DNA of 64,000 bases from Paenibacillus qinlingensis (GTDB lineage Bacteria > Bacillota > Bacilli > Paenibacillales > NBRC-103111), in contig NZ_JABMKY010000009.1 of NCBI RefSeq assembly GCF_013204845.1, positions 62,001-126,000 of the forward strand, given 5' to 3'. Both the position numbers and the translations under genes were made by a program. Below, piece after piece: positions 45,544 to 55,500 of this stretch; positions within the stretch are counted from its first letter, which is position 1; each line of letters opens with the position of its first letter. Below the pieces are notes generated by a model. The model was not told the origin of the DNA. It ran no database searches and worked only from the letters and a program-made list of their open reading frames with translations.

Positions 45544-47307
45544 ATGGGAATTATTCAGCATTATTTGCGCTTCACGAAACGTATTCGTTTTAAAATTTTC
45601 ATCCTAAATTCAACTGTCGTTATCGCCGCCGTACTACTCCTAGGTCTATTCGCTTACCGATACACACTCCAAATTGTGACGCAAAGTCAATTAGAGCGAA
45701 TGGAAATACTAGCAGATCGTACAGAGGAACAATTAGCAAGAACTACGAGTGATTTGCAACAAGCACTTTCCTTAATCTCGAGTGAAATCGCCCAAACCAG
45801 CCTAACGGAAGAAGAAATTGCCGCTATTCTTAAAACGTACAATTATTCCCTGTACCCGCTAACACAAAGCTTATTTTTCATAGAGCCTTCAGGCCATGTT
45901 ATTCAAACAAGTGGCAATTATTCAGTTCCACCTGAGATCTCAGATTACATTATTAACCAGACTGGCACTAAGATAATCAACTACATCGGACCTTACTACT
46001 CTCCTTCCAAAGGTCTCATTAGTACAGTGACAGCCAACGTCAGAAAAGGGACAGAAATTAAAGGTATACTTGCCATCGATATTAACTCTGAAAAGATCAA
46101 TAAATTATTCATGGACAGTAATATTGATAAGGAAATTTCCACATTAGTCTTTAACAGCGAACTTCGCCCTATACTGAGTGACATCAAGTTGCGCGGGTCC
46201 TTCCAGCAGCAGGAATACTCTGAACTGTTTCCTGCTCTCCAAGATCTTGTATATACGGCTAATAATGAGACTAAAATTGTAAAGATCCATAATGATGAAT
46301 ATATCGTGCGGATCAGTACTCCCGATTTGTTCAAATTGAAATTACTTCACTTCGTAAATAAGGATCGCTTCTTAGGTGAAGTGGAAAAATTCAAAAATTA
46401 TACACTTTGGTTCGCTGGTGTCTTCACCCTGATCGTCTTCATTCTCTCCCTCTACTTGGCGAGGTCGATTAATCAGCCAATCCAAAAACTAATCATACAG
46501 ATGAACCGGATCAAAAATGGTAATTTGCATATCCGTATACGCCTAAAGCGTCAGGATGAGTTCCTATCCTTAGCTGATTCCTTTAATGAAATGCTTGACC
46601 GAATTGAAACGTTGGTAGATGAAAAGGTACTCATCGAGCAAGCCAAAAAGAAATTCGAACTCAAGGCGCTGCGTTCGCAAATTAATCCTCATTTTCTATA
46701 CAATACACTAAATTCGATTAACGCACTTGTCGATCTGAATCGCACAGACGAGATCCCTAAAGTCTTGAATGCTCTCGTTCGACTGTTTCAATATACGATG
46801 GATCACGGACTTGAATTCACAGAGTTAGGCGCGGAACTGGAAGGACTCGAGCAATATGTGTATCTCCAACAAATTCGCTATCAGCACAAATTTGAGGTTC
46901 AATATTCCTTTGAAGAAGAATTACTGAGTTATAAAATGCTGAAGCTCTCTCTACAGCCAATCGTTGAAAATGCGATCTTTCATGGTATCAAAGGTAAGAA
47001 AAAAGGCGAGGGTATCATTCACATCGGAGGAGGCTTCATGAATGGCAGAACCTCTATTTTATTATTCGTGGAAGATAATGGGACTGGGATATCCCCTGAG
47101 CGACTTGCGCAGTTACTACTCGATAACTTAGGGAGTCCTTCGCCTGCTAAGCCAAAGGGTTTTAATTCAATAGGTCTACGAAATGTACACGAACGCTATC
47201 AGTTGCATTATGGGAAAGAATATGGATTAAGTATCACAAGTCAGGAAGGAATCGGCACTAGAGTTGAACTTCTAATGCCAGCAATAAAAGGAGATGACAG
47301 CTTATGA
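45544..47307 (+). CDS. YesM-type sensor histidine kinase (importer 3 locus)
   Basis: 587 residues. Membrane helices lie at about 17-40 and 288-308, with an extracytoplasmic Cache-like sensor between and HAMP at about 309-360. The phospho-acceptor motif INPHFLYNTLNSINA has His383, and the HATPase domain has PIVENAIFHG and VEDNGTGIS. ATG 45544 follows AGGACAGGTG. The last four bases overlap the regulator start (ATGA), so the two are translationally coupled. It diverges from the importer 3 operon and likely senses the same sugar. Confidence 0.94.
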   Translation: MGIIQHYLRFTKRIRFKIFILNSTVVIAAVLLLGLFAYRYTLQIVTQSQLERMEILADRTEEQLARTTSDLQQALSLISSEIAQTSLTEEEIAAILKTYNYSLYPLTQSLFFIEPSGHVIQTSGNYSVPPEISDYIINQTGTKIINYIGPYYSPSKGLISTVTANVRKGTEIKGILAIDINSEKINKLFMDSNIDKEISTLVFNSELRPILSDIKLRGSFQQQEYSELFPALQDLVYTANNETKIVKIHNDEYIVRISTPDLFKLKLLHFVNKDRFLGEVEKFKNYTLWFAGVFTLIVFILSLYLARSINQPIQKLIIQMNRIKNGNLHIRIRLKRQDEFLSLADSFNEMLDRIETLVDEKVLIEQAKKKFELKALRSQINPHFLYNTLNSINALVDLNRTDEIPKVLNALVRLFQYTMDHGLEFTELGAELEGLEQYVYLQQIRYQHKFEVQYSFEEELLSYKMLKLSLQPIVENAIFHGIKGKKKGEGIIHIGGGFMNGRTSILLFVEDNGTGISPERLAQLLLDNLGSPSPAKPKGFNSIGLRNVHERYQLHYGKEYGLSITSQEGIGTRVELLMPAIKGDDSL

Positions 47308-48962
47308 AATCGAATTTGATTATAAGCGAAAATATACGTTGCATTATTGTGGATGATGAGGATTTAGTCCGGGAAAGATTCCGTATTGGATTCCCATTAG
47401 CTGAGAATGGCTTTGAAATCGTTGGAGAAGCCGAAGATGGCGAGGAAGCACTGGAGCTGTGCAAACAGCTCAACCCCGATATTGTCATTACAGACATCGT
47501 CATGCCACGGATGGATGGCCTGCAATTAACTGAACACTTAAAAACCTTGATGCCACGTGTAAAGGTTATCATTTTATCCAACTATCAAGAGTTCGATTTC
47601 GCCCGCAAAGCCGTTCAACTCGGAGCTATTGGCTATCTCTTGAAAATTACTTCCGGGCATCGTGAGCTTCTCGATCTACTCGAACGTGCTAGAAAAGAAA
47701 TTGAATTAGACCGTGAATTATTACTTGAGAAGATCCAGGAGAGACATCGTTTCCAGCAAAGTAAGCCGTTACTTCGCAAACAATTCATCATGAATGTGAT
47801 GGACCAAATGTATGCGACTCCAGAATCTATTCGTAAGGAGTTCTCGATGCTCGAGCTTCACCCCTTATCCTACGGTTTTACGATAGCTTACCTGGAAATC
47901 GATAAATTTCCTGAGTTGAAACAAACCTTTCATTCCCGAGATATCTCCTTATTTAAGTACGTATTGATGCAGATGATTGAAGAGGTCAGCTCCACCCACT
48001 ACAATGGTAATCTCTTTCCTTGGACCGAGGAAAATTCCTTATGTTTATGGCTGCACTGGGATTCCGCTTATCAAATGGAGCAAGCAGAGTCGCAAGTCCT
48101 CTCCTTGTTCCAAAAAATAAATGAGTTTATCAAGCTTTATTTACCTTTTACAGTTACGTCTGGCTTCAGCAACGCCAAGAGGCTCTCCTTGGATCACAGC
48201 CAGCTCCCGACACGCTTGAAAGAAGCGGTTAACGAAGCTATCAGTGCAACTACACAGCGCTTCTATAATAATTTAGGTATGGTATATACTTATTCCCATT
48301 TCACACCTTATCACGCATTAGGTGAAGTACAGAAGCAAGCGTTGAATAATAGCTTACAAAGCATTAATCCGTTTGTAGATGATAGCAGCCTGCGAAGGAG
48401 CCTTTACGAAGAGGTCGTAAGTAAAATTCAAGAGCAGCATGTTCAACCAGCACAACTCATCAGTTGGTTAGAAGAACTAACCAATCATTGGACCGCGAAT
48501 GATCCATTAGGTGCTACAGCTCTAATCGATTCCCTTGAATTAGTTGAGGTCCTACAGGATGTTGAAGCCTACCTACTTCGATTGATGCAGTGGAAACGGA
48601 CCATTCAGGTATTATCCAGTAAAGACAATCACTATCGTATTGAAATTCAGGATGCGCTCGATTATATTAATACCCATTTCCACAAACCGATTAGCGTGAC
48701 TGACGTGTGTCAGCATCATCAAATAAGTCCTAACTATTTCAGTCATTTATTTAAAGCCCAAACAGGCAGCAATTTCTCAGATTATGTCACGCACTATCGG
48801 ATGCAAGCAGCCAAGAAGCTGCTAAAGGAAACAACACTTCAAGTCCAAGAAATATCCGAACGAGTGGGAATTCCCGATTATAAATATTTCACAAGATTAT
48901 TTCGTAGATCCACAGGACAAACACCTAGTGCCTTCCGGGAGCAATCAAAAATTCCCACATGA
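47304..48962 (+). CDS. YesN-type response regulator, receiver plus AraC domain (importer 3 locus)
   Basis: 552 residues. The receiver domain (about 11-130) has VDDED, the phospho-acceptor Asp64 in VITDIVMP, and a weak YLLKITS where the usual Lys-Pro is Lys-Ile. A long middle domain follows, then the AraC domain (about 450-548) ending TGQTPSAFREQ. AAAAGGAG lies upstream inside the kinase gene. It is expected to bind the direct repeats at 45369-45460 and activate the importer/alpha-mannosidase operon. Confidence 0.93.
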   Translation: MKSNLIISENIRCIIVDDEDLVRERFRIGFPLAENGFEIVGEAEDGEEALELCKQLNPDIVITDIVMPRMDGLQLTEHLKTLMPRVKVIILSNYQEFDFARKAVQLGAIGYLLKITSGHRELLDLLERARKEIELDRELLLEKIQERHRFQQSKPLLRKQFIMNVMDQMYATPESIRKEFSMLELHPLSYGFTIAYLEIDKFPELKQTFHSRDISLFKYVLMQMIEEVSSTHYNGNLFPWTEENSLCLWLHWDSAYQMEQAESQVLSLFQKINEFIKLYLPFTVTSGFSNAKRLSLDHSQLPTRLKEAVNEAISATTQRFYNNLGMVYTYSHFTPYHALGEVQKQALNNSLQSINPFVDDSSLRRSLYEEVVSKIQEQHVQPAQLISWLEELTNHWTANDPLGATALIDSLELVEVLQDVEAYLLRLMQWKRTIQVLSSKDNHYRIEIQDALDYINTHFHKPISVTDVCQHHQISPNYFSHLFKAQTGSNFSDYVTHYRMQAAKKLLKETTLQVQEISERVGIPDYKYFTRLFRRSTGQTPSAFREQSKIPT

Positions 48963-49043
48963 TCTCCCCCACTATAACGGTTTGTAGATACTTCAGAAAA
49001 TTTATTTTGCGACATACTTGGCTCTCGGATATTCGTATCCACA

Positions 49044-49090
49044 AACGAGAACCCACGTTCAGCCGTTCAGGCTGAACGTGGGTTCTCGTT
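49044..49090. terminator. Very strong bidirectional terminator
   Basis: A perfect 21-bp stem, 49044-49064 with 49070-49090, has GTTCA as the loop. It lies between the response regulator (plus) and the short AraC gene (minus). The rest of 48963-49134 shows nothing else. Confidence 0.9.
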
Positions 49091-49134
49091 GTTCTAAGTA
49101 TACTGAGTGGGGACTGTAGATGAGTTGAGCGTTT

Positions 49135-49500
49135 TTAGGTATCTGCCTGACGATAATGATAGGGAGTTATACCCTTATGACGTTTAAATACACGAGTAAA
49201 ATAGGACGCGCTGTTATATCCGATTTGCTTACTAATTTCTTGAATGGGCAGGGATGTGGATCGCAGTAACTTGGTGGCTTCATGAAGTCTTCGCGAGGTT
49301 AGATACTCGGATAGTGTCCCTCCCGTTTCCTGATGAAATAGATGTGAAATATGAGATGGAGACAAATAGAGTACGGTGGCTAGTCTTTCCAACACGCATT
49401 TGTGTTGATAATTGTCATCCACCCATTCCATCATTTTCTCTGAATAACGTGGGAAACGGTTGAACACTTTTGTGTCTGACAGCAGCACATCCGTTTGCAA
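49135..49500 (-). CDS. Stand-alone AraC-type DNA-binding domain protein
   Basis: 121 residues from a TTG at 49500, preceded by AGGAGGG at 7 bases; that ribosome site overlaps the ATG at 49518. The protein is only an AraC DNA-binding domain: a first helix-turn-helix (LERLATVLYLSPSHISHLFH), a second (IQEISKQIGYNSASYFTRVF), and the ending GITPYHYRQ. The N-terminal sensor or receiver domain normal in this family is missing. It could be a small regulator of the SoxS/Rob type or the leftover of a truncated gene; the good ribosome site and own terminators favour a working gene. It is separated from the SLH protein gene by a terminator. Confidence 0.8.
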   Translation of the reverse strand: MQTDVLLSDTKVFNRFPRYSEKMMEWVDDNYQHKCVLERLATVLYLSPSHISHLFHQETGGTLSEYLTSRRLHEATKLLRSTSLPIQEISKQIGYNSASYFTRVFKRHKGITPYHYRQADT

Positions 49501-49524
49501 TTTCTTTCCCTCCTTCATAAAAAG

Positions 49525-49566
49525 CTAGAAAAGACAGGCTGAATTGACGTAGCCTGTCTTTTCTAG
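49525..49566 (-). terminator. Terminator of the large SLH/beta-helix gene
   Basis: A perfect 16-bp stem (CTAGAAAAGACAGGCT, 49525-49540, with 49551-49566) starts 3 bases past the stop codon at 49570. Confidence 0.88.
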
Positions 49567-49569
49567 TAA

Positions 49570-52500
49570 CTAATTAATAAATTTCGTGAACTTCAGTAGT
49601 CTGCTTAGGGTAACTGCGGCTTGTGCCCGCGTAGCGTTTTGATCAACTCCGAAACTATTCTCGGAAACTCCCTGCAAAATGCCAGCCTCCAGACATTTTG
49701 CAATGGCTTCTAGAGCCCAATCTTCGATTGAGGCACCATCTCCAAAGCCTGCTTTTATTTGCTTTTCCTTCGTTTCCGTCACTTGGATGTCGTTATGTGT
49801 GAAATGCAAAGCTCTGGCAATCATAACGGCCATCTGTTCACGTGAGATCGTTTCATTAGGTTTCATGGTCCCGTCCTCATAACCATCGATCAAACCTGCT
49901 TGTAAAGCAGCGCTTAGTTGACGATTGAACCAATCTGTTTCATGAACGTCCTTGAACTCTTGTAAAGCGCCATCCTTTTGCGTTATTCCGAGTGATCGTG
50001 ACAGCATTACTGCGAATTGCGCCCTTGTCACAGCTGCTTCTGGTTCAAATCCATCGGTTGTCATTCCTTTAATCAGAAGCTTTGAAGCCAACATATGGAC
50101 GTCGTTTTCGGCCCAATGTCCCGACATGTCATTGAAATTTTTATCCGATTGTACAATTGCAAAGATGCCGCTTCCGTTACTTCTCATCGTAGCTACGGTT
50201 TGACCGTCCACCAATGCAAATGTTGTCGGTGCAAAAACCATCTCTCCAGTTACTGAATCGATCATGACACCCGTAATTTTGTTGAAATTCGAAACTGCTG
50301 GAAATGACATGCTTTGAGTCAAATAAGTGCCGCCATAACTGTCAATTTGCTGTTGACGTCCTCCTGCTTCTACGAGGATTCCGAAGCTGAATACATCCGT
50401 GGCAAGCGAGGTACCTGTCGACGCAGTTAGCAAGCTCACTTGCTTCTTGTCCTCTTTAGATGCTGGCAGCACGACTATTCTTACCTTCAGATCATCCTGT
50501 TTAACCTTCCACTCTTGAGCTATTTGTTCAAAATCTAAAAGACTAACTGGCACATGGATAGCATTCTTGCCAACTAGAAGAGATAGAACCGCATCCTTCT
50601 CTTTCACTAAGGCAGAAGCTGATTTACCGCTGATTTCGATCTGTAAACCGGTATTTGCACTCTCTTTAATAACAATTGTTTTATTTCCTTTGCCCTTATC
50701 CTCAAGAGCATCCAAAGCTTTATTTATGAGATCCTCATTAACCTTAAGGCTAGTAATATTGTTTCCGTCAATGGAATTAGTTACTCTACTAGCCGCATCC
50801 GGCTGAAGAACAACACCTGAGCCAGTCGTTTCGACCTTGTCTTGATTTCCACTTGGCATGGTTGTCGGAGATGTCGAGTTGTTAGTAGTAGTAGTAGAGT
50901 CGCTTACTGTTACAATACTCGTAGCCGTAAAGCCACCATCTGCGGTCGTTACCGTGATAACTGCCGTTCCTACGCTATGTGCCGTCACTTTTCCATCCCC
51001 ATCAACTGTTGCTACTGGAGTATTACTGGAAGTCCACGTCACTGCTTGGTTTGTAGCAATAGTTGGAAGCACCGAAGCTGTTAGCTTTTGCGATTTTTGT
51101 GAAGAAGCCAAATCAATTTGAATTGTATCCTTATCTAGCTCCACTCCTGTTACAGCAACATTTGGTTGAGTTTGATCAAGAAGTAAATCTCCGTATAAAC
51201 TTGGGTTTTTACTTGTTCCGATACCGCTCATATATTCGATCCATCCACGTCTTCCCGTACCGTCATCATCATTGACTAAGAATGAAAAGCCAATTCTTTC
51301 AGGTACATCAGTTAATGCATTTGGTAAAATTTCCGTCCAAGGCAGTGAGATCTCGTAAGTGGTCGTTTTGTTCGTCTCATTCCTTTGTACAGCTAACTCA
51401 CCGCTGAACTGATTTCCTGTTGATTTACCGTTTGGAGCTGTTGTCCTCCACTTTGCAGGCTGATTGCCTGCCGTTAGGGCGAAAATAAGCTCGCTCATAT
51501 TGCCTGCCTGACCGCTCGACACAGCTCTGCCTGCATCTATCCCCAGCTGCAAGCTGTCTCCACGCCAAATATCAGAACCCGTATTGGTTTGAGCATGTAC
51601 GTTATCTTTGACTACTACAGAGAAGTATAGGTTCGTTTCATCATGTTTCACGTAACCAGTAGCACTTAGATCATCAGCACCTGTCCAATCCGATGAAGTA
51701 AATCTAACTTGACTAGCCTGGTTCAAAACGGCAGAATCCGTATCCGCCCATTCGGAAGCAGTTCCATCAATTACTGGAGCTGTCAATGCTTCGCTGCTTG
51801 CAAGGAAGTTCACACTTTTGGTTACATTTGAGATCGTATCGCCTTGATCAATCTTTATTGTAAAAGGGATTGCTCCAATATTAATAGGAAGTGGAGCTGG
51901 AACCGGAACGATGACCGTCTTCGATTGGCCAGGTGCGATGGTACTGAAAGTGACTGGAGCAATCGTAGTTGCCCACTCTGTTGGACTCATCACTTTGACG
52001 GTTCCGCCTGCACTCGGTTGCAAGGACATCAGATTTTGAATCGTGACTGCGATTCCCCAGCCAGAGCCACTTGCAATTCGCACTGGCTTCGTTTGAACGG
52101 CGATTTGATCCGTATTAGCAGTGTATTGAGGAATTGCTGCTAATTGATCGCTGGCAATATCAATGATTGCCCCGCCTTTGGTCGCTGTATCGGTAAATGA
52201 ATTCGCAGTCAACTTTAAGGATTTGAGTGTGCTATCCTTCACCCAAATACCAGAGTATGGTGTAGATTGAATCGTATTTTCAGTTATGGTGAAATTGCCG
52301 CCTTTGGACATCATAGAACTAATTGCGCCGTAAGTTAACGTATTTGTACCCGTATTGGTATTAATTAGCGTATTGCCTGTCACGGTAATACGATCTGTAG
52401 GATACACTTCACTTGTGTAATAGAATAAGATTCCTGCCATATGCGTATTTTTAATCGTATTGCTAAGTGCTAGCATGTTATCGCCGGATGCAAATGCAAT

Positions 52501-55500
52501 ACCGCTTTGCTCTGATTTTCCTTCACCGTCGATAACGTTACCCGCAATTCGAATGTACTCTGATAGACGCGCGATACTGCCTTGCTTGTTGACAAAGATT
52601 GCATGGTCACGGTTGCCGTTCAATGTCGAATTCTCCACATAAACTTGTCTGGATGCCACTAAAAGGATACCGCTCATATTCGAGTCAGTGACTGTACAAG
52701 CTTGAATGGAAACACCAGTTGAGGCGTCTACCTGAATGCCTGAACCGCCTGAGTTCACTACTGTCACATGCTCCGCTACGACGCCATGGCTGCCAGTTAT
52801 ATCAAGCAGCGAACGATTATGGCGTAAAAATGGCTTATTCGCAAGCTCCAGCTTTATATTGCGGATTGATGAATCCGTCAAATTCAGAAGACGAATGCCA
52901 TAATGATCCGCGCTTGTAAAGCGCAATACGGAGCTGTCCCCATCCCCAACAATGTGGACATTGTCACGACCTTCAAGTAGCAAATGATGTTTAATTTGAC
53001 TATAAGGACGAGAATCTTTGCCTGAAAGTGGTGTTAGCACATAAGTCCCTGCCGGAATACGAAGTGTACCCCCCGAAGCTGGAATCGCATTCAATGCATC
53101 ATAAAAAGCTTGCGTATCATTCGTTGCTCCGTCGCCTTTTGCTCCATAATTCTTCACGTTGATTTCATTTGCAGCAACTGTAACGACTGGAGCTCCTGCC
53201 CAATCTGTCGCAGAAGGCTCTGCAGCAATCGCAGCATAAGGATTCGTATACACTGGCTGGGTCGCAACAATTGGGAATCCATACGCATAAGTCGTATTGG
53301 AGACAGCCCCAGAAACCTTGTTATTGGACAAATTTACATTTCCGGATAATTCAGCAGCGTTAAAGTTTACGCTTCCGCCAGCTGTTCCATTACCGAACAT
53401 GTCGTTATTCGTAATATCAATGTTATTTACTTTGATGTTGGAATTAAATACAATGGCGCTCCCTGCAACTGCAGCAATTTCGTTATTTTTGATCCGAACG
53501 TTGCTGATTGTAGATGCAGGTCCCCACGGATTAAAATAAATCCCGTACGATTGCCCGCCGTAAACATGGTTATTTTCAACAGTTAGATCGTCTTTATACT
53601 GATTAAATGCAATTGCGCCTTTTTGGTTATCATTCAAACCCATGAGCCCAGAGCGAACGATCGTATTATTCTTAATTAGCAAGTGCTCCGTATCGTGACC
53701 GTTACCTGACACACTGCTTTGACCGCCGTTGTTCGTGTAGACACCAGATGACTTAATATTTTCAAGCCAGTTATCTTCTACACGACTATTGGTCCCCGTG
53801 ACGGTAATCCCTCGTCCCCAATAGCTGTTTAATATCGTGTTGTGTAAATATTGATGATTATCTGCGACATTATATTCCTTGTCATCGATACTAGCGATGG
53901 AGTCGTCATTGGCTCCATCGACGAGGTTGTATGCTGCCACTACATCCGCAACATTAGCAAAGTGAATACTGTCTGCCGCTGTATTACGAACTTGCGTGTC
54001 GACCACGTACACGTTTTTCGTATTTTGCCAAAATACCGCTCCGATATTCCCTTGATCGATCGATACGCGATTCATTTGAATGTTCTCGCCAGATGTTGCA
54101 ACCGTATAGCCTCCTGCTCCACCTCTCGCGTCATATCGAGGGTACCAGGAGAATGCTAGATCCTTATAAGAGATATCCTTGCCATCAATTCTCCAACCGT
54201 AAGCAAACCCCGAGAATACACCATTTCTATTCGTCCATGTTCTTCCGGCAGGCAATGTTGGAATTCCTGGAAGCTTGAATCGAATAACCGATTCGTCGCC
54301 TTCACCGATGAAATGAACATTGTTGTAATTACGCTTCCAAGCCCAGCGATTCAATGGATCTGTCAAGTCAAACGGGAAGTAGTAGAATCCTTTTGGAACG
54401 TAGACAACGCCGCCATCGACAGAGTTTAAGGCATTAATTGCCTTATCAAAAGCTTCAGCATCACTCGCATCACCATTCCCTACCGCTCCGAAATCTTTAA
54501 CATTCGCCACTTTCATGGCTTCATAATTCAAGTGAGGCATGTTTTCAAGCCCGTCTCTGTTATAGTAACTATCAGGCAAGTTCGTCACAGAAGACGTTGG
54601 CGTGTAAATCGTATAATCGTATTGTGCAACTGCATTGCCGGCAGATCCGTTTAATTCTGCATAAGCTTTTACAGTTGTAGCACCCGTTATAACGATCGGT
54701 GTTGTATACAGCGTCTTGGTTCCCGAAGAAACGGGATCACTGCCATCCTTCGTATAATAAATGGATGCCCCCTCTATTGTTGAAGAAAGCTTAATCTTTC
54801 CACCATTAAAAATGGCACCAGAAATGGCATTGGCCTTCACGGGATCAGCCAGTGTCAACGTATAGGTATATACCGATTCATCACTATCTGTCATGTCCGC
54901 TTTGGTTGCATATGCGCGCAGCGTTGTAGTGGCCACAATTGCGAATGGTGCCGTATAGTCCTTGCTGCTAGGAGATGTTTTCGGATCTGTACCATCTAGC
55001 GTATAGCGAATCGTCGTCCCTGCAGAGGCGGTCAACGTTACCGTTTTACCAAATGCAACGTTGCCTGTAGGTACCGACGCCGTAGGTTTTACCAGCTTGG
55101 ATGATAGGGTATACGTAAAAGTTGATACTGGACTATCCGTTAACCCAACACCTTTTGCCGCTGCCGTAATCGTCGTGCTACTCGAAATGACAATCGGAGC
55201 CGAATAGGTCAGACGAGTACCTGAAGTCAGCGGGTCACTGCTGTCAAGCGTGTAGTACACAGTGGATCCGACAGTTGGAGTCGACAGTGTCACAGCTTGA
55301 CCAGCCGTAATCGAACCCGAAGGTACACTTGCAACGACAGGCGAGACTGTAAAATATTTATTCATCAAATAGGTTTCAACGGTTTGTCGATCACTATCCG
55401 ATAGTACACCTTTGTAGACTAATACTTCGGATACATCTGCCGCCATATTCAACTCCGATGTGCTGTAGCTTTTGCCTATGACGTAATGTTTAAAGTTATT

